Source of the DNA: an uncultured Lachnospiraceae bacterium
GTDB lineage: Bacteria; Bacillota; Clostridia; Lachnospirales; Lachnospiraceae
Direction of reading: 5' to 3'
NCBI GenBank assembly: GCA_946557105.1
Contig: CAMNSZ010000009.1
Coordinates: forward strand, 49,954-113,953
Length of the DNA: 64,000 nucleotides
The translations under genes were made by a program, and so were the position numbers. Shown piece after piece: positions 37,099-46,593 of this stretch. The stretch's first letter is position 1, and each line of letters begins with the position of its first letter. The notes beneath the pieces are model-generated. The model saw nothing but the letters and a program-made list of their open reading frames with translations. It ran no database searches and had not been told where the DNA came from.

Positions 37099-37168
37099 AA
37101 AATAACAAAGTAAACAACAATTTTCAACAAAAACTACTCAAGCGGTTACTTAAATTAGTTAGTGGGAA
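37099..37168 (-). promoter_or_regulatory. Promoter B with paired LytTR-type repeats
   Basis: CCACTAACTA (from 37165) and CCGCTTGAGT (from 37145) lie 20 bases apart. The -35 TTGAAA (37127-37122) starts 18 bases after the second, and a 17-base spacer leads to TATTTT (37104-37099). The stretch TTAAGTAACC and the GTTGAAAA at the -35 are shared with promoter A. Confidence 0.72.
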
Positions 37169-37177
37169 CTGTATCCG

Positions 37178-38452
37178 TTATATGCTCTTAAATATAACTA
37201 CTGCCTGAAAAAAATCCGCTTCCTTCTTTAACTCCAAAATTCCGTTAACCGCTTCCACAGCCTTTTTTACATTATATAAACCGATTCCATGATTTTTGTC
37301 GCGCTGACTCCTTTTCTGTCCTTGCTTCTTGGACAAGCTATTGCGAATCAATATCCTTGAAAACTCCGTTCCCTGCTGAAAGTTTATTTCCAAGGCCGCA
37401 AGATCCTCGCAGCGCTGCAATTCTTCAACGGCATTTTGTAATAGATTGGCATATATGGTACATAGCTTCATCTCGTCAATGGAGGTCTGAACCTGTCCGG
37501 ACACACTTACCGACACATTCTCATTCAGCAGCGCAACATAGTGACTGGTTAAAATATCCAAAATATCATTTCCCGTCACATACCTGCATTTCTGTATTTC
37601 CTCCATCTGCTGCCTCATCTGCCCTATATACCTTTGTAGTAAATCCGTATCCCCCTCCTTTGCCAGTCTGTTTAAGCAGATTAAATGGTTCTCCATGTCA
37701 TGACGATACCTTCTGGTATCTTCTTCTCTCTCCAGCATAGTATCATAATAATGCTTCTGTATATCCTTAAGTCGTATTTCATTCTCCATCAGATTGTTGA
37801 CCTTTTTATTGGTTCTCTCCAGATAAACAGAAAAAATCCCCAATAAGCCCACGCCAATATAAGATAAATTACATAAAACCAATGAGTATACTTGAAATTT
37901 GTAATTGTCAACATATGCCCTTGCCCAATTTAAGCCTGCAATTGTAAAAATCATTTCCAGCGCCATTAATATAACTAAAATCAATACATTTTTCATTGCA
38001 AAGTTCTTAAGTCTTTCCAGCCCCTTCTCCGATAGCCTGCTTTTTACCAGTAAAGCTATGAGTATGGTACAATTACTTAGAAGGTTTGCACATAAACGCC
38101 GCATGCTCTCAACAACCGCTATCTCCAAATTTATCTCCAGCACACTCACCAATGTAAGGAATAATGCTTCCACACAACTGAGCGTAAATACCAAAATAAT
38201 GATTTTAAATATTCCGCTCTTCCACTTTTCCAAATGAGCAAAAAAAATGGCCGATATAGAAAAAACATACATAATAATTCGCAGTGAGGTATCATCCAGA
38301 TTTCTGGCAAAAAACACAACAATGGAGTAACCCGCTCCGCCCGCCAACGGTATCCAAAATCTCCGCGCTTTTTCCCCAAAGCACAGATGATATGCCAAAT
38401 AATACTTCATTACTTCCACTACATACAGTAAAATTAAAATTCCCCTTGTCAT
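37178..38452 (-). CDS. GHKL sensor histidine kinase (AgrC-like), pair 2
   Basis: The 424-residue protein has about 210 N-terminal residues of six to seven membrane helices. A helical segment with RYRHDMENHLICLNRLAKEGD (phospho-acceptor His) follows. The GHKL ATP domain has YANLLQNAVEELQRCEDLAALEI as N-box and KNHGIGLYNVKKAVE as G-box. This layout matches AgrC-type peptide-sensing kinases. It overlaps the regulator gene by four bases. No agrB or agrD is adjacent; instead promoter B and peptide B follow directly. Confidence 0.9.
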   Translation of the reverse strand: MTRGILILLYVVEVMKYYLAYHLCFGEKARRFWIPLAGGAGYSIVVFFARNLDDTSLRIIMYVFSISAIFFAHLEKWKSGIFKIIILVFTLSCVEALFLTLVSVLEINLEIAVVESMRRLCANLLSNCTILIALLVKSRLSEKGLERLKNFAMKNVLILVILMALEMIFTIAGLNWARAYVDNYKFQVYSLVLCNLSYIGVGLLGIFSVYLERTNKKVNNLMENEIRLKDIQKHYYDTMLEREEDTRRYRHDMENHLICLNRLAKEGDTDLLQRYIGQMRQQMEEIQKCRYVTGNDILDILTSHYVALLNENVSVSVSGQVQTSIDEMKLCTIYANLLQNAVEELQRCEDLAALEINFQQGTEFSRILIRNSLSKKQGQKRSQRDKNHGIGLYNVKKAVEAVNGILELKKEADFFQAVVIFKSI

Positions 38453-39159
38453 CTTACACCTCTTTTGTAATGTATATCATATGTAATATATTGCTTTTCA
38501 AAATTCTTTTTCTTTCTCCTCGAAACTAATATTTCTTTGCCGGCAATTAACACCTTCCCCTTGCGATAGCCCTCTATCCACTGTAGATTTACAATATATG
38601 TCCGTTGAACACGGACAAACAACCGCATATCCAGCTGTTCCTCCAACTCGTTTAATGAAGCATCCTTCCTAAACAGCTTATTTTTAATCCAAAACTCCGA
38701 ATAACCGTTAAAGGCCTGTATGTACTGTATCTTTTTCTGCTGAATTTGGTATGCAATACGCTCATAGTACAGTTCTATTGTCTGTTCCCCTAAAGATTCC
38801 TCCAACACTGCGTCAATTGCTTCCTCAATCTCCGTTTGAGAAAAGGGCTTGACAAGAAAGCGGAACGCATGAAAAAGAAATACTTCCTTAAAACGCTCCA
38901 CCATTCCCGTTGCCATAATAATCTTACAATTTGGATTTTTCTGCTTGATATTTTTCCCTGTCTCAATACCGTCCAAGCCCGGCATTTCAATATCAAGAAA
39001 CACAATGGAAAGCCTCTCTGCTTCCTTTAGCAGTTCTTCACCCGAAAGGAAAATCCGGCTTTTCCACTGCACGTTTCGCTTTTTCAATTCTTCCTCTACG
39101 CATTCCTGTAATTCAAGCGCCACTTCGCGCTGGTCATCACAAATCCCTATGTAAAGCAT
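38449..39159 (-). CDS. LytTR response regulator, pair 2
   Basis: The 236-residue protein starts MLYIGICDDQREV. The receiver domain has the phospho-acceptor Asp in VFLDIEMPGLDGIETGK and the Lys in FLVKPFSQTEIEE. The LytTR domain has YIQAFNGYSEFWIKNKLFRKDASLNELEEQL and RTYIVNLQWIEGYRKGKVLI. The first 24 bases before the start and the first nine residues are nearly identical to pair 1, showing that the two modules are paralogous. The start was chosen after GGGAG. Confidence 0.92.
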   Translation of the reverse strand: MLYIGICDDQREVALELQECVEEELKKRNVQWKSRIFLSGEELLKEAERLSIVFLDIEMPGLDGIETGKNIKQKNPNCKIIMATGMVERFKEVFLFHAFRFLVKPFSQTEIEEAIDAVLEESLGEQTIELYYERIAYQIQQKKIQYIQAFNGYSEFWIKNKLFRKDASLNELEEQLDMRLFVRVQRTYIVNLQWIEGYRKGKVLIAGKEILVSRRKKKNFEKQYITYDIHYKRGVR

Positions 39160-39242
39160 TCCCTTTATCTCCCTGTTTACACGCTCTTCTTTACTACGCA
39201 AGAATAACAGCTCTATATCCTGTATTCGATTAAACAGGGATA

Positions 39243-39291
39243 ATTCTGCTATCTATACGTTAATTATAGCAGAATCAGTAATATTCGTCTA
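39243..39291 (-). promoter_or_regulatory. Promoter of pair 2 with a palindrome over the -10
   Basis: The leftward -35 TAGACG (39291-39286), 17-base spacer and TATAAT (39268-39263) form a plausible promoter. A perfect 10-base inverted repeat ATTCTGCTAT / ATAGCAGAAT (39243-39252 and 39266-39275) overlaps the -10 and start site, as an operator would. Confidence 0.6.
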
Positions 39292-39333
39292 GCTATTTGA
39301 ATTATAATTTGCTATGGTTATACTATTTTGCCC

Positions 39334-39603
39334 TTAAGTAATATTTGTCTGCGGATTGGTTATTTCCTTCCCACTTAATCTCTTTAAGCAAAGTACAATA
39401 TCATTCCCTGTTCTTATATTACCAAAATCACCGTCTGCAAAAACTAATGAAAATTTATCTTCCAATTGACAAATAATCTCCATGATTTCAACCGAGCTTA
39501 ATCCTGTATTTATTAACGGTTCATTTATGTCCGTAACCTTAGACTCCTTTGTATAACCATTAATACAGTTCAAAACTTCCTTTTCCCATTCTCTATCTGT
39601 CAT
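39334..39603 (-). CDS. Acyl carrier-like protein 2 of the peptide cluster
   Basis: The 89-residue protein has the carrier motif NTGLSSVEIMEIICQLEDKFSLVF, with a Ser positioned for phosphopantetheine. This is the GLSS variant rather than DSL. The ATG at 39603 follows GAGGAT. It is the last gene of the cluster, 29 bases after the AMP ligase gene, suggesting the ligase loads this carrier. The short C-terminal tail (KEITNPQTNIT) is polar. Confidence 0.8.
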   Translation of the reverse strand: MTDREWEKEVLNCINGYTKESKVTDINEPLINTGLSSVEIMEIICQLEDKFSLVFADGDFGNIRTGNDIVLCLKRLSGKEITNPQTNIT

Positions 39604-39632
39604 CTTTATCCTCATTTCCGCACTGTTTTATT

Positions 39633-41141
39633 TTATAAATTTATCTGCGCGTTATCCTGCTGCGCCGCTCTTTTAATCTTGCTAATGTTTGTCTTTTCAA
39701 ATTGCTGCTCTCTTATAATTAGTTCGGAGATATTTTTATAATAGGGCTGTTTACTGTTAAATTGTCCGATAACCGTTTGAACAGCTTTATTAATCCGGCG
39801 CTTATCGTCACAAATCTCATTATTATAATTGGGATAGACCTCCGCAACTATTTTATTATCCTTTTGGTAAACTAAAACCTCTTCAATTTCATTATAGCTT
39901 AAAAGAGCTCTTTCAATTTCTTCAGGATACACATTTTGTCCATTGCCGCTTAATATTATATTTTTAACACGCCCTTTAATAAAAATATAGCCCTCTTCGT
40001 CAACCTTAACAATATCCCCTGTCTTGAACCACTCGCCTTCAAAGCTCTTTTGATTAGCTTCGGCATCATTTAAATACCCCCGCATTACAGAGGATCCTTT
40101 AACATATAACTCGCCTACCCCGTCGTCATCTGCATTTAGAACCCTAATTGAAATTCCATCCAGCGCCCTTCCCACGCTCCCTACACGATTATCCGACTTT
40201 GTATTAGTGGAAATAACCGGTGAGCACTCCGTCATTCCATATCCGTTAAGTATATAAATACCTAAAGCGCTAAATTTATCTATGATATCCTTTGAAAGGG
40301 GAGCTCCTCCACAAAATATCATATTTAGGCTCTTACTGATTTCACGTCTGTATGCTTCGTTTTTTGTCAGATAATCGTAAAGTCTTTCAACCAGCATTGG
40401 CACCAGAAAAATAAAATTAGGTTTATAGCAGCCGATTTCTCTTGTAAAAAATCTGACATGCCTAGAAAAAACATTCTCTGCTCCGCTATAAATTGCCACG
40501 AGCGCTGCCGCCGTTAATGAATACATATGTGATAATGGCAATACCAATAAGCCCTTGCCGCTTATATTTATTTTCTTGCTTACTGCGACGACATTTGAAG
40601 CAATGTTATTGTGCGATAATACAACCTTTTTTACTAAGCTGGTGGTACCGGAAGTACATATAATCATTGCGTTATCATTGTCGTCCACATATATTGTATT
40701 AATTGCGTTAACTGTATTTTTCCAATTTGTATATTTTCCCATCGCTTTATTGACTATATCTTTTAAAACATAAACGTTATCTGAAAAATTCGTTTTTATG
40801 CTTTGGCTCTTTTCGCTGTCGCATAACAAAAGCCTGCAATGTAGTTGAGTCATAAATAATTCTGCTTCTTTTGATGACATATCGTTATCCAACGGCACTA
40901 CTATATTTTTGGTAAACAATATTGCACAATATATAACTACCCACTCATATGAATTTTTCCCCCAAATTGCAATCGGTTCATTTTGAAGCTCCATGTTGAC
41001 GAAATAGGCGGAGGCTCTATAGACGTCCCTTATAAATTCTTCATATTTGATTCTTTTGTCGCCTTCTCCTTCCGGCACCGTGTAAATATATTTTCCTTTA
41101 TACTTTTTGCAGGCCTCAATTATCATCTGTTTAATTGTCAT
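39633..41141 (-). CDS. AMP-forming acyl ligase (fatty acyl-AMP/CoA ligase family)
   Basis: The 502-residue adenylate-forming enzyme shows core motifs MIICTSGTTSLVKKVVLSH (A3), NGYGMTECSPV (A5), GEWFKTGDIVKVDEEGYIFIKGRVKNIIL (A7-A8) and GQNVYPEEIE. It is closer to long-chain acyl ligases than to NRPS adenylation domains. With carrier genes at both ends of the operon it probably activates a fatty or other carboxylic acid and loads it onto a carrier protein. It is six bases before the exporter gene in transcript order. Confidence 0.87.
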   Translation of the reverse strand: MTIKQMIIEACKKYKGKYIYTVPEGEGDKRIKYEEFIRDVYRASAYFVNMELQNEPIAIWGKNSYEWVVIYCAILFTKNIVVPLDNDMSSKEAELFMTQLHCRLLLCDSEKSQSIKTNFSDNVYVLKDIVNKAMGKYTNWKNTVNAINTIYVDDNDNAMIICTSGTTSLVKKVVLSHNNIASNVVAVSKKINISGKGLLVLPLSHMYSLTAAALVAIYSGAENVFSRHVRFFTREIGCYKPNFIFLVPMLVERLYDYLTKNEAYRREISKSLNMIFCGGAPLSKDIIDKFSALGIYILNGYGMTECSPVISTNTKSDNRVGSVGRALDGISIRVLNADDDGVGELYVKGSSVMRGYLNDAEANQKSFEGEWFKTGDIVKVDEEGYIFIKGRVKNIILSGNGQNVYPEEIERALLSYNEIEEVLVYQKDNKIVAEVYPNYNNEICDDKRRINKAVQTVIGQFNSKQPYYKNISELIIREQQFEKTNISKIKRAAQQDNAQINL

Positions 41142-41147
41142 GTTTTA

Positions 41148-42872
41148 CTATCCCTTCATCTCTTTAAACAATCTCTCATATTCTCCATGTCTATCTAATA
41201 GCGCTGAATGTGTTCCGCTTTCTACGATTGTGCCATTCTTTATAACATAAATAATATCTGCATTTATGATTGTATTTAGCTTTTGCGCTACAATTAAGAT
41301 TGTAGCTTCCTTTCGCAATTCTTCAACATAGCTCATAATTTGGCATTCTGACGCGGCGTCTAAGGCAGAGGTCACCTCGTCCAACAACACAATAGGCGCC
41401 CTCCTTAAAAAACACCTTGCCAAAGCGACTCTTTGTTTTTCCCCTCCTGATAAATTATTTCCTGCCTCCTCGATTTGCGTATGATATCCCTCTTTTAGGT
41501 TTTTAACAAAGTGATTTACCAAAGAGCTGTCTGCTGCCTGCTCTATCTCTGACTGGTCTGCCTTTAAATTTCCCAACAATATATTTTCCAAGATGCTTCC
41601 GTTAATCACGCTTACATCCTGTGAGGCATAACTCATTTGACTTCGTACTGCGGCTTTATTTAGCTTTTCTACATTCTGCCCTAACACCTTTACCTCCCCT
41701 GAATACGGAACAAGTTGTTCTATCACTTTTAAGATTGTGGATTTTCCCGAACCGCTCTCTCCAACAAACGCGGCGCACACTCCTTTCGGAATCTCTACGG
41801 AAATATTATTTAATACTTTCCTTTCTCCATAAATAACGGATACATTGTTAAGGGCAATAACCGGCTCTGTCTCCGTGACAGTAAGCTTCTCCTCACATTG
41901 AATATCTTCATGTGAGTCAATAATCGCCTTTATCCTTTCCCCGCTTACCAACACTCTTTGTACATTCATAACCGCTCTGGCTAAGGTGTCCATAAACCAT
42001 AGAAGATTACCGGATATTTGAGTAACATACATAAGTTCTGAGGTCTTCATATCACCTCTTGTGACCAACATTGCCCCCAATAAAAACGGAATCGTCATGC
42101 TGGAAAATGCCAATAGATTAATTAAAAGCCCATGTACAAACCTTATCCTAACCTCCCTATCCTGCAATTTATATACCTTCCGGGCGTTATCTGCCATTTG
42201 CAGCAAGAACTCCTTTTGCCGTGAAAACACTCTGATAATACCGATACCCATTATTTCTTCTTCAAATTTTGACACAAACAAAGCCTCTTCTTTTCTGGTT
42301 TGCTCGCTTGCAACCCTATATTTAGGCATAAAATATATATTTAACGCTAATGAAATGACCATCGATAAAAATGTAACTCCTGCGATAAGAGAACTTTTGA
42401 GCATTAACGCCAAAATGCATATAAAGCTAACTATAACAGGGGCAACAAAATTACCTAACTGTGCCCCCGGAAAACCAGATACCCTTTCAACATCCGTTGT
42501 ACAGATATCCATAAGCTGCCCTGAATGAATTTTCCGCTTATCCGTCTTCTTTTCTTCAAGCAAGGCAGAAGTAAGAAGCTCTTTTTTGATTTTTATCCGC
42601 AGTAAACATTCTAATTTACCGCTTAACCACACATCAAAGCCATAAAATATTCCCGAGCATACGATACCGATAATATAGACTCCAATGCCCTTCAAAAACA
42701 GATTCACCCTTAACTGTATCAAGCCTTCAAGCATCCATTCAAATCCGATCGCACTTGCAAATAATTTTGTGAGGTATTGTGCCGGAGCCATAAATAAATG
42801 TAAAAAGAATACTCCCATAAAATCCTTTATGTAATGTAGCATCCAATGTATTAATAATTTATCTCTTCTCAT
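41148..42872 (-). CDS. ABC exporter half-transporter 1 (TMD-NBD)
   Basis: The protein has 574 residues. The type IV exporter membrane domain spans about residues 1-320. The ATPase domain has GESGSGKSTILK, NLSGGEKQRVALARCFLRR and PIVLLDEVTSALDA. No C39 leader-peptidase domain is present. Its start overlaps the next half-transporter's stop by four bases, so the pair is probably a heterodimer. It exports the cluster product. Confidence 0.92.
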   Translation of the reverse strand: MRRDKLLIHWMLHYIKDFMGVFFLHLFMAPAQYLTKLFASAIGFEWMLEGLIQLRVNLFLKGIGVYIIGIVCSGIFYGFDVWLSGKLECLLRIKIKKELLTSALLEEKKTDKRKIHSGQLMDICTTDVERVSGFPGAQLGNFVAPVIVSFICILALMLKSSLIAGVTFLSMVISLALNIYFMPKYRVASEQTRKEEALFVSKFEEEIMGIGIIRVFSRQKEFLLQMADNARKVYKLQDREVRIRFVHGLLINLLAFSSMTIPFLLGAMLVTRGDMKTSELMYVTQISGNLLWFMDTLARAVMNVQRVLVSGERIKAIIDSHEDIQCEEKLTVTETEPVIALNNVSVIYGERKVLNNISVEIPKGVCAAFVGESGSGKSTILKVIEQLVPYSGEVKVLGQNVEKLNKAAVRSQMSYASQDVSVINGSILENILLGNLKADQSEIEQAADSSLVNHFVKNLKEGYHTQIEEAGNNLSGGEKQRVALARCFLRRAPIVLLDEVTSALDAASECQIMSYVEELRKEATILIVAQKLNTIINADIIYVIKNGTIVESGTHSALLDRHGEYERLFKEMKG

Positions 42873-44512
42873 TGATTACACCAAGTACCTTTCTGAGAAA
42901 TTTTTGTGTCTTTCACCTCATAAACGATATCGGCATATTTAACTGTCGAAACGCGATGGGATATGATAATCAGAATTTTATCCTTCATGCTCTCAATCAA
43001 CCGCTGCATTATTTCCTGCTCATTCGCCGTGTCTAAGCTTGCGGAAGGCTCATCCATAATTAAAATATCAGGATTTTTGACAAGCGCCCGTGCAATGCAA
43101 ATTCTCTGTCTCTGTCCTCCCGAAAGCGAACTTCCCATTTCGGAAATCCGTGTATAAATCCCCTGCGGCATTTGCTGAATATCTTCCCATATACCGGCTC
43201 TTCTACAGGCTTGCTCTATATCTGCCTCGGAGGCTTCAGAATATCCCATTTTTATATTTTCTGAAATAGTGCTAGAAAACAAATGATTGTCTTGGAAAAC
43301 AACGCTTATAAATCTTCTATAGTCCTGCGGCAGCATACATTTGCCTTTTTTACTAAAAATGATACGCCCTGCCTGCGGAGAATATAATCCTGTTAATAAT
43401 CCAATCAAAGTAGATTTTCCTGCTCCGCTTTCTCCTATAAAGGCAACAGGATGGCCCGCCTTGATATCCAACGCTATATCACTAAATACCTTTTTCCCAT
43501 TTTCATAGGAAAAACTTACATTTTCAAAATATATACCATCTTCCTTGTTATTTTTGTCGCTGCTATTGGATGTAGCGGCATATATCTCATCCGGCATCAA
43601 AAGTAATTCCGATATTCTTTGTTTTGCCGCTTTGTAGCTTTTAGAAGCGGAGATAATCTCCTGCAGGTTTTGAATGGATTGTATATTGCTGAAAATATAC
43701 GCAAAGGCAAAAAAGCTGCCAAGGCTTATTTCCTTCGTCCATATCAGGATCGCACCCGTAATAAATATCACCATATAAGGAACTGCCCCTGTCAAACGAT
43801 TCAATAAGCTTACCCGGCTTTTGGCAGACAGCTCTTTTAATACTGCCTGTTTTTCTTCCTGCAAAACATCCGCATATTTATTCCCTATATAATTCTCCAC
43901 TGAATATGCTTTAATCAAATCAATATTTTGAACAGAATTTAAAAACCGGCTTCCGGAATTTCCCATTTTTACCTTTGTCTGATAAGCATAATTATGAAGA
44001 TTTTTATTAAAAACAGAGCCTAGCCAAAGAATCACGGGGAAAAATAAAATACAGATAATCAAAAATTTCCAGCTGATCTTTGCACAGACCCCGATTGAAA
44101 CAATTGCTGCCACCACCCCGCCGATATTGCCCATCAAAATCTGCTCAAAATTTTTAACCGCATCAACATCGGAAATAAACATTGAATTTAAATTACCCGT
44201 GTGAATCTTTTGCAGCTTCTCATAATCTATTGTTATAACCTTCTGGCTTAATAGACAGCGCAAATCCCTTCCTGTCTTCTGTATGATTATTCCTTCTAAT
44301 CTTATATTTATTGTATTTCCCAAATATTGCAAGACAACCATACCTAATACAAAAAGTACTAATGGCATAATATTTTTCACATTTTTAGTCAAAGAGTCAA
44401 CAATACGCCCTAATCCCCATGTTTCGCTTACTGTTGCCGCCGACACAATACCTGACAGAAGGCATGACAATAGAATTAGATTATAAGGCACAGCTTTTTT
44501 ATATTTTTTCAT
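42869..44512 (-). CDS. ABC exporter half-transporter 2 (TMD-NBD)
   Basis: The protein has about 547 residues from an ATG after GGGAG. The membrane domain is followed by GESGAGKSTLIGLLTGLYSPQ, SSLSGGQRQRICIARALVKNPDILIMDEPSASLD. The two half-transporters differ in sequence, as in heterodimeric exporters. It is encoded 51 bases after the subtilisin fusion gene. Confidence 0.92.
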   Translation of the reverse strand: MKKYKKAVPYNLILLSCLLSGIVSAATVSETWGLGRIVDSLTKNVKNIMPLVLFVLGMVVLQYLGNTINIRLEGIIIQKTGRDLRCLLSQKVITIDYEKLQKIHTGNLNSMFISDVDAVKNFEQILMGNIGGVVAAIVSIGVCAKISWKFLIICILFFPVILWLGSVFNKNLHNYAYQTKVKMGNSGSRFLNSVQNIDLIKAYSVENYIGNKYADVLQEEKQAVLKELSAKSRVSLLNRLTGAVPYMVIFITGAILIWTKEISLGSFFAFAYIFSNIQSIQNLQEIISASKSYKAAKQRISELLLMPDEIYAATSNSSDKNNKEDGIYFENVSFSYENGKKVFSDIALDIKAGHPVAFIGESGAGKSTLIGLLTGLYSPQAGRIIFSKKGKCMLPQDYRRFISVVFQDNHLFSSTISENIKMGYSEASEADIEQACRRAGIWEDIQQMPQGIYTRISEMGSSLSGGQRQRICIARALVKNPDILIMDEPSASLDTANEQEIMQRLIESMKDKILIIISHRVSTVKYADIVYEVKDTKISQKGTWCNQ

Positions 44513-44563
44513 GTATTCTCCCTTCCACAATCAACACACAATTAATAAGCCGTATAAATATTT

Positions 44564-46393
44564 CTATTCTTGAAAATAGGCCTCGATTTCTTCAAATAAT
44601 TCCCGCATATCTCCTTTGTCTGCGAGAACGTATACTTTTTTATTACTAATATCCGTAATTTGCTTTTTTTTATCGGCCAGCTCTTGTTCATTCACCACAA
44701 GCTGTTTATTTCCCAAAACCGACCAACGAAAATCATTGTCCACAGGAAATATGACGACTGCTATTACCTGCGCCCCGTTAATGGCCTCTGCATATTTTAT
44801 TGTTCGTACAACATAGTCCACATCGTCAAAATAATTACATATTAATACAAAACCATCCGGATTTACACCATATAAAAAATAACTTTGTTCTCTCGGAATA
44901 TTCTCTACGCAAGCAATACTGGCGGCAACCGTTTCTGCTTGCGTTCCGGTGATAATTATGTCGGGATTATCCTCCTCAATATTATGCAACATATTATTAA
45001 CCGTCGCTACACAATCATAGCCCTGTATTTCTACCGTGCTGCTATAGCCCATTGGAAACACTTCTTTGTAACCATATAGCTGAGACGATGGCTCCGTTCC
45101 CAGTTGACCTACTGTATAACCGGCCTTCAGAAATTTTTTTCTCAAGATATTCTGCAATGTAAATTTCCCCTGCTTTGAGCTAGTTCCGATAATACACAAT
45201 ACCGGAACGGATATGCAATATAATTTCCCCATTAAGTGTCTGGGCACATTTTCCTTAGTAATTCGGGGCATATAAACATGTATTGCATCGTTTTTAAGCA
45301 ATTCCTGATATTTATTATTGTGATCGTCAAACATATAAACATTTTTATTGTTTCTGACGCAATGTTCCATCAAATTCAAAGCATACTTTTTTCCCGTAAT
45401 GCTTTCAAGCATTTCCGTATGCCCTATAATCACTGTATCAAATTCATCTTCCCAATTTAATTTTTCAATGTCTTTAATAATATAATCTGTTTCTAATGTA
45501 TCATTTAATAAGCCGGACGCTCTCTTCCCTATATTGCCTAAATATTTACAGTCATAAATATCCTGCAATTCAAACGACAGACTCTCGCTAAATCTCACTA
45601 AGCTATGCACTTCTTTATTAAACGGGAACACAATCGCTTTTTTTATAACAAAACTCTTTTCTGTTTTTTGAATCGGTAATTGGATAACATTTAACGCAGT
45701 CTTTTTCAGAAAACCGTAAATATCACTTATTGTATAATCCCCATACATTACTTCGTTATAAATAAGCGCCGTAATATGAGGTGAAGAAAAGCTTGTGCCG
45801 GCGACTTTGAGAAATCCCTCCCTGCCCCATGGCAAAACTTGAGCTGTAGCCGCTATTCTGATATTTACAATTGAATTTTCTATATATTCATATTCATCAA
45901 AATGTCTGCATTCCCTAATTTCATCAACTCCTAAAACACAAGAAAAGGCGGCCGGATAAGAGACGCAGCCCAAATTGGAAAAAGCAGCTATTATCAATGT
46001 ATTTTTAGCTGCTAATTGCATACATACTTTTTCAAATGCTTCGACATGAGAACAATATTCAATTCCCAGACTCAAATGAACTATTTTGCAATCCATATTC
46101 TCATTAACATAACCTAAAGCTTTTTGCAAAAGCATCGAGCTTATGGAGCCATCGTTTCCGACATCCCCGAACAGCTTTATTATATAAATAACGGCATCTT
46201 TACATAATCGTTGTAAAATTGAAAAAACCGCTGTTCCATGCCCTTCCTCATCAGCAAACTCTCCCTCTAATACCACAATGTCTTCCTGATCGTTTAATTG
46301 CAATGTACACCCTTCTACCCCTTGGCGCCTCAGTGCAGGATGAAAAACGTTTACTCCGGTGTCAATTAGAACTATATCTGCTTTTTTCTTCAT
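44564..46393 (-). CDS. Subtilisin-like (S8) protease fused to a DUF1611-like P-loop domain
   Basis: The protein has 609 residues. The S8 triad is visible: Asp11 (DIVLIDTGV), His52 (EEGHGTAVFS) and Ser201 (VAGTSFSSPH), with a likely oxyanion Asn140 (AAFSNLG). There is no signal peptide, so it acts in the cytoplasm. The second half has a Rossmann-like region, then IIGTSSKQGKFTLQNILRKKF (about 401-420), a P-loop variant like the DUF1611 C-terminal domain, and a GTQAETVAAS motif. I recall that the latter resembles TIGR04066 peptide-maturation proteins. The protease part may cut the precursor leader. The ATG at 46393 follows GGGAG. Confidence 0.82.
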   Translation of the reverse strand: MKKKADIVLIDTGVNVFHPALRRQGVEGCTLQLNDQEDIVVLEGEFADEEGHGTAVFSILQRLCKDAVIYIIKLFGDVGNDGSISSMLLQKALGYVNENMDCKIVHLSLGIEYCSHVEAFEKVCMQLAAKNTLIIAAFSNLGCVSYPAAFSCVLGVDEIRECRHFDEYEYIENSIVNIRIAATAQVLPWGREGFLKVAGTSFSSPHITALIYNEVMYGDYTISDIYGFLKKTALNVIQLPIQKTEKSFVIKKAIVFPFNKEVHSLVRFSESLSFELQDIYDCKYLGNIGKRASGLLNDTLETDYIIKDIEKLNWEDEFDTVIIGHTEMLESITGKKYALNLMEHCVRNNKNVYMFDDHNNKYQELLKNDAIHVYMPRITKENVPRHLMGKLYCISVPVLCIIGTSSKQGKFTLQNILRKKFLKAGYTVGQLGTEPSSQLYGYKEVFPMGYSSTVEIQGYDCVATVNNMLHNIEEDNPDIIITGTQAETVAASIACVENIPREQSYFLYGVNPDGFVLICNYFDDVDYVVRTIKYAEAINGAQVIAVVIFPVDNDFRWSVLGNKQLVVNEQELADKKKQITDISNKKVYVLADKGDMRELFEEIEAYFQE

Positions 46394-46458
46394 GTATACT
46401 CCCTTTCCGCCTCTCCCCTTAAAGTTCAAACAAAAGCTTACCGTTTAAACACAGACAA

Positions 46459-46502
46459 CATATCCGAAATTTATAACCTGACTAGGGTAAATTTCGGATA
46501 TG
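46459..46502 (-). terminator. Hairpin between precursor peptide and protease genes
   Basis: Perfect 15-base arms (CATATCCGAAATTTA and complement) enclose a 14-base loop. No T-run follows on the minus strand, so it is more likely a processing or stabilising hairpin that raises precursor mRNA than a full terminator. Confidence 0.6.
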
Positions 46503-46593
46503 CATAATCTGATAGATATATAAAAACAAGTCAAATTTTTACAAAATCTTTTTATTACAAATAAAATCGCTGGTAAGCATTACTCTTTTCCCG

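Noticed and set aside
37178..39201. Classical agr locus with AgrB and AgrD
   Set aside because: The kinase and LytTR regulator are agr-like, but no AgrB membrane protease or AgrD with a Cys-containing thiolactone region was found in either module.
42869..44512. Leader-peptidase (C39) domain on the exporters
   Set aside because: Both half-transporters start directly with membrane helices and show no Cys-His protease motif; the S8 fusion protein is the better processing candidate.
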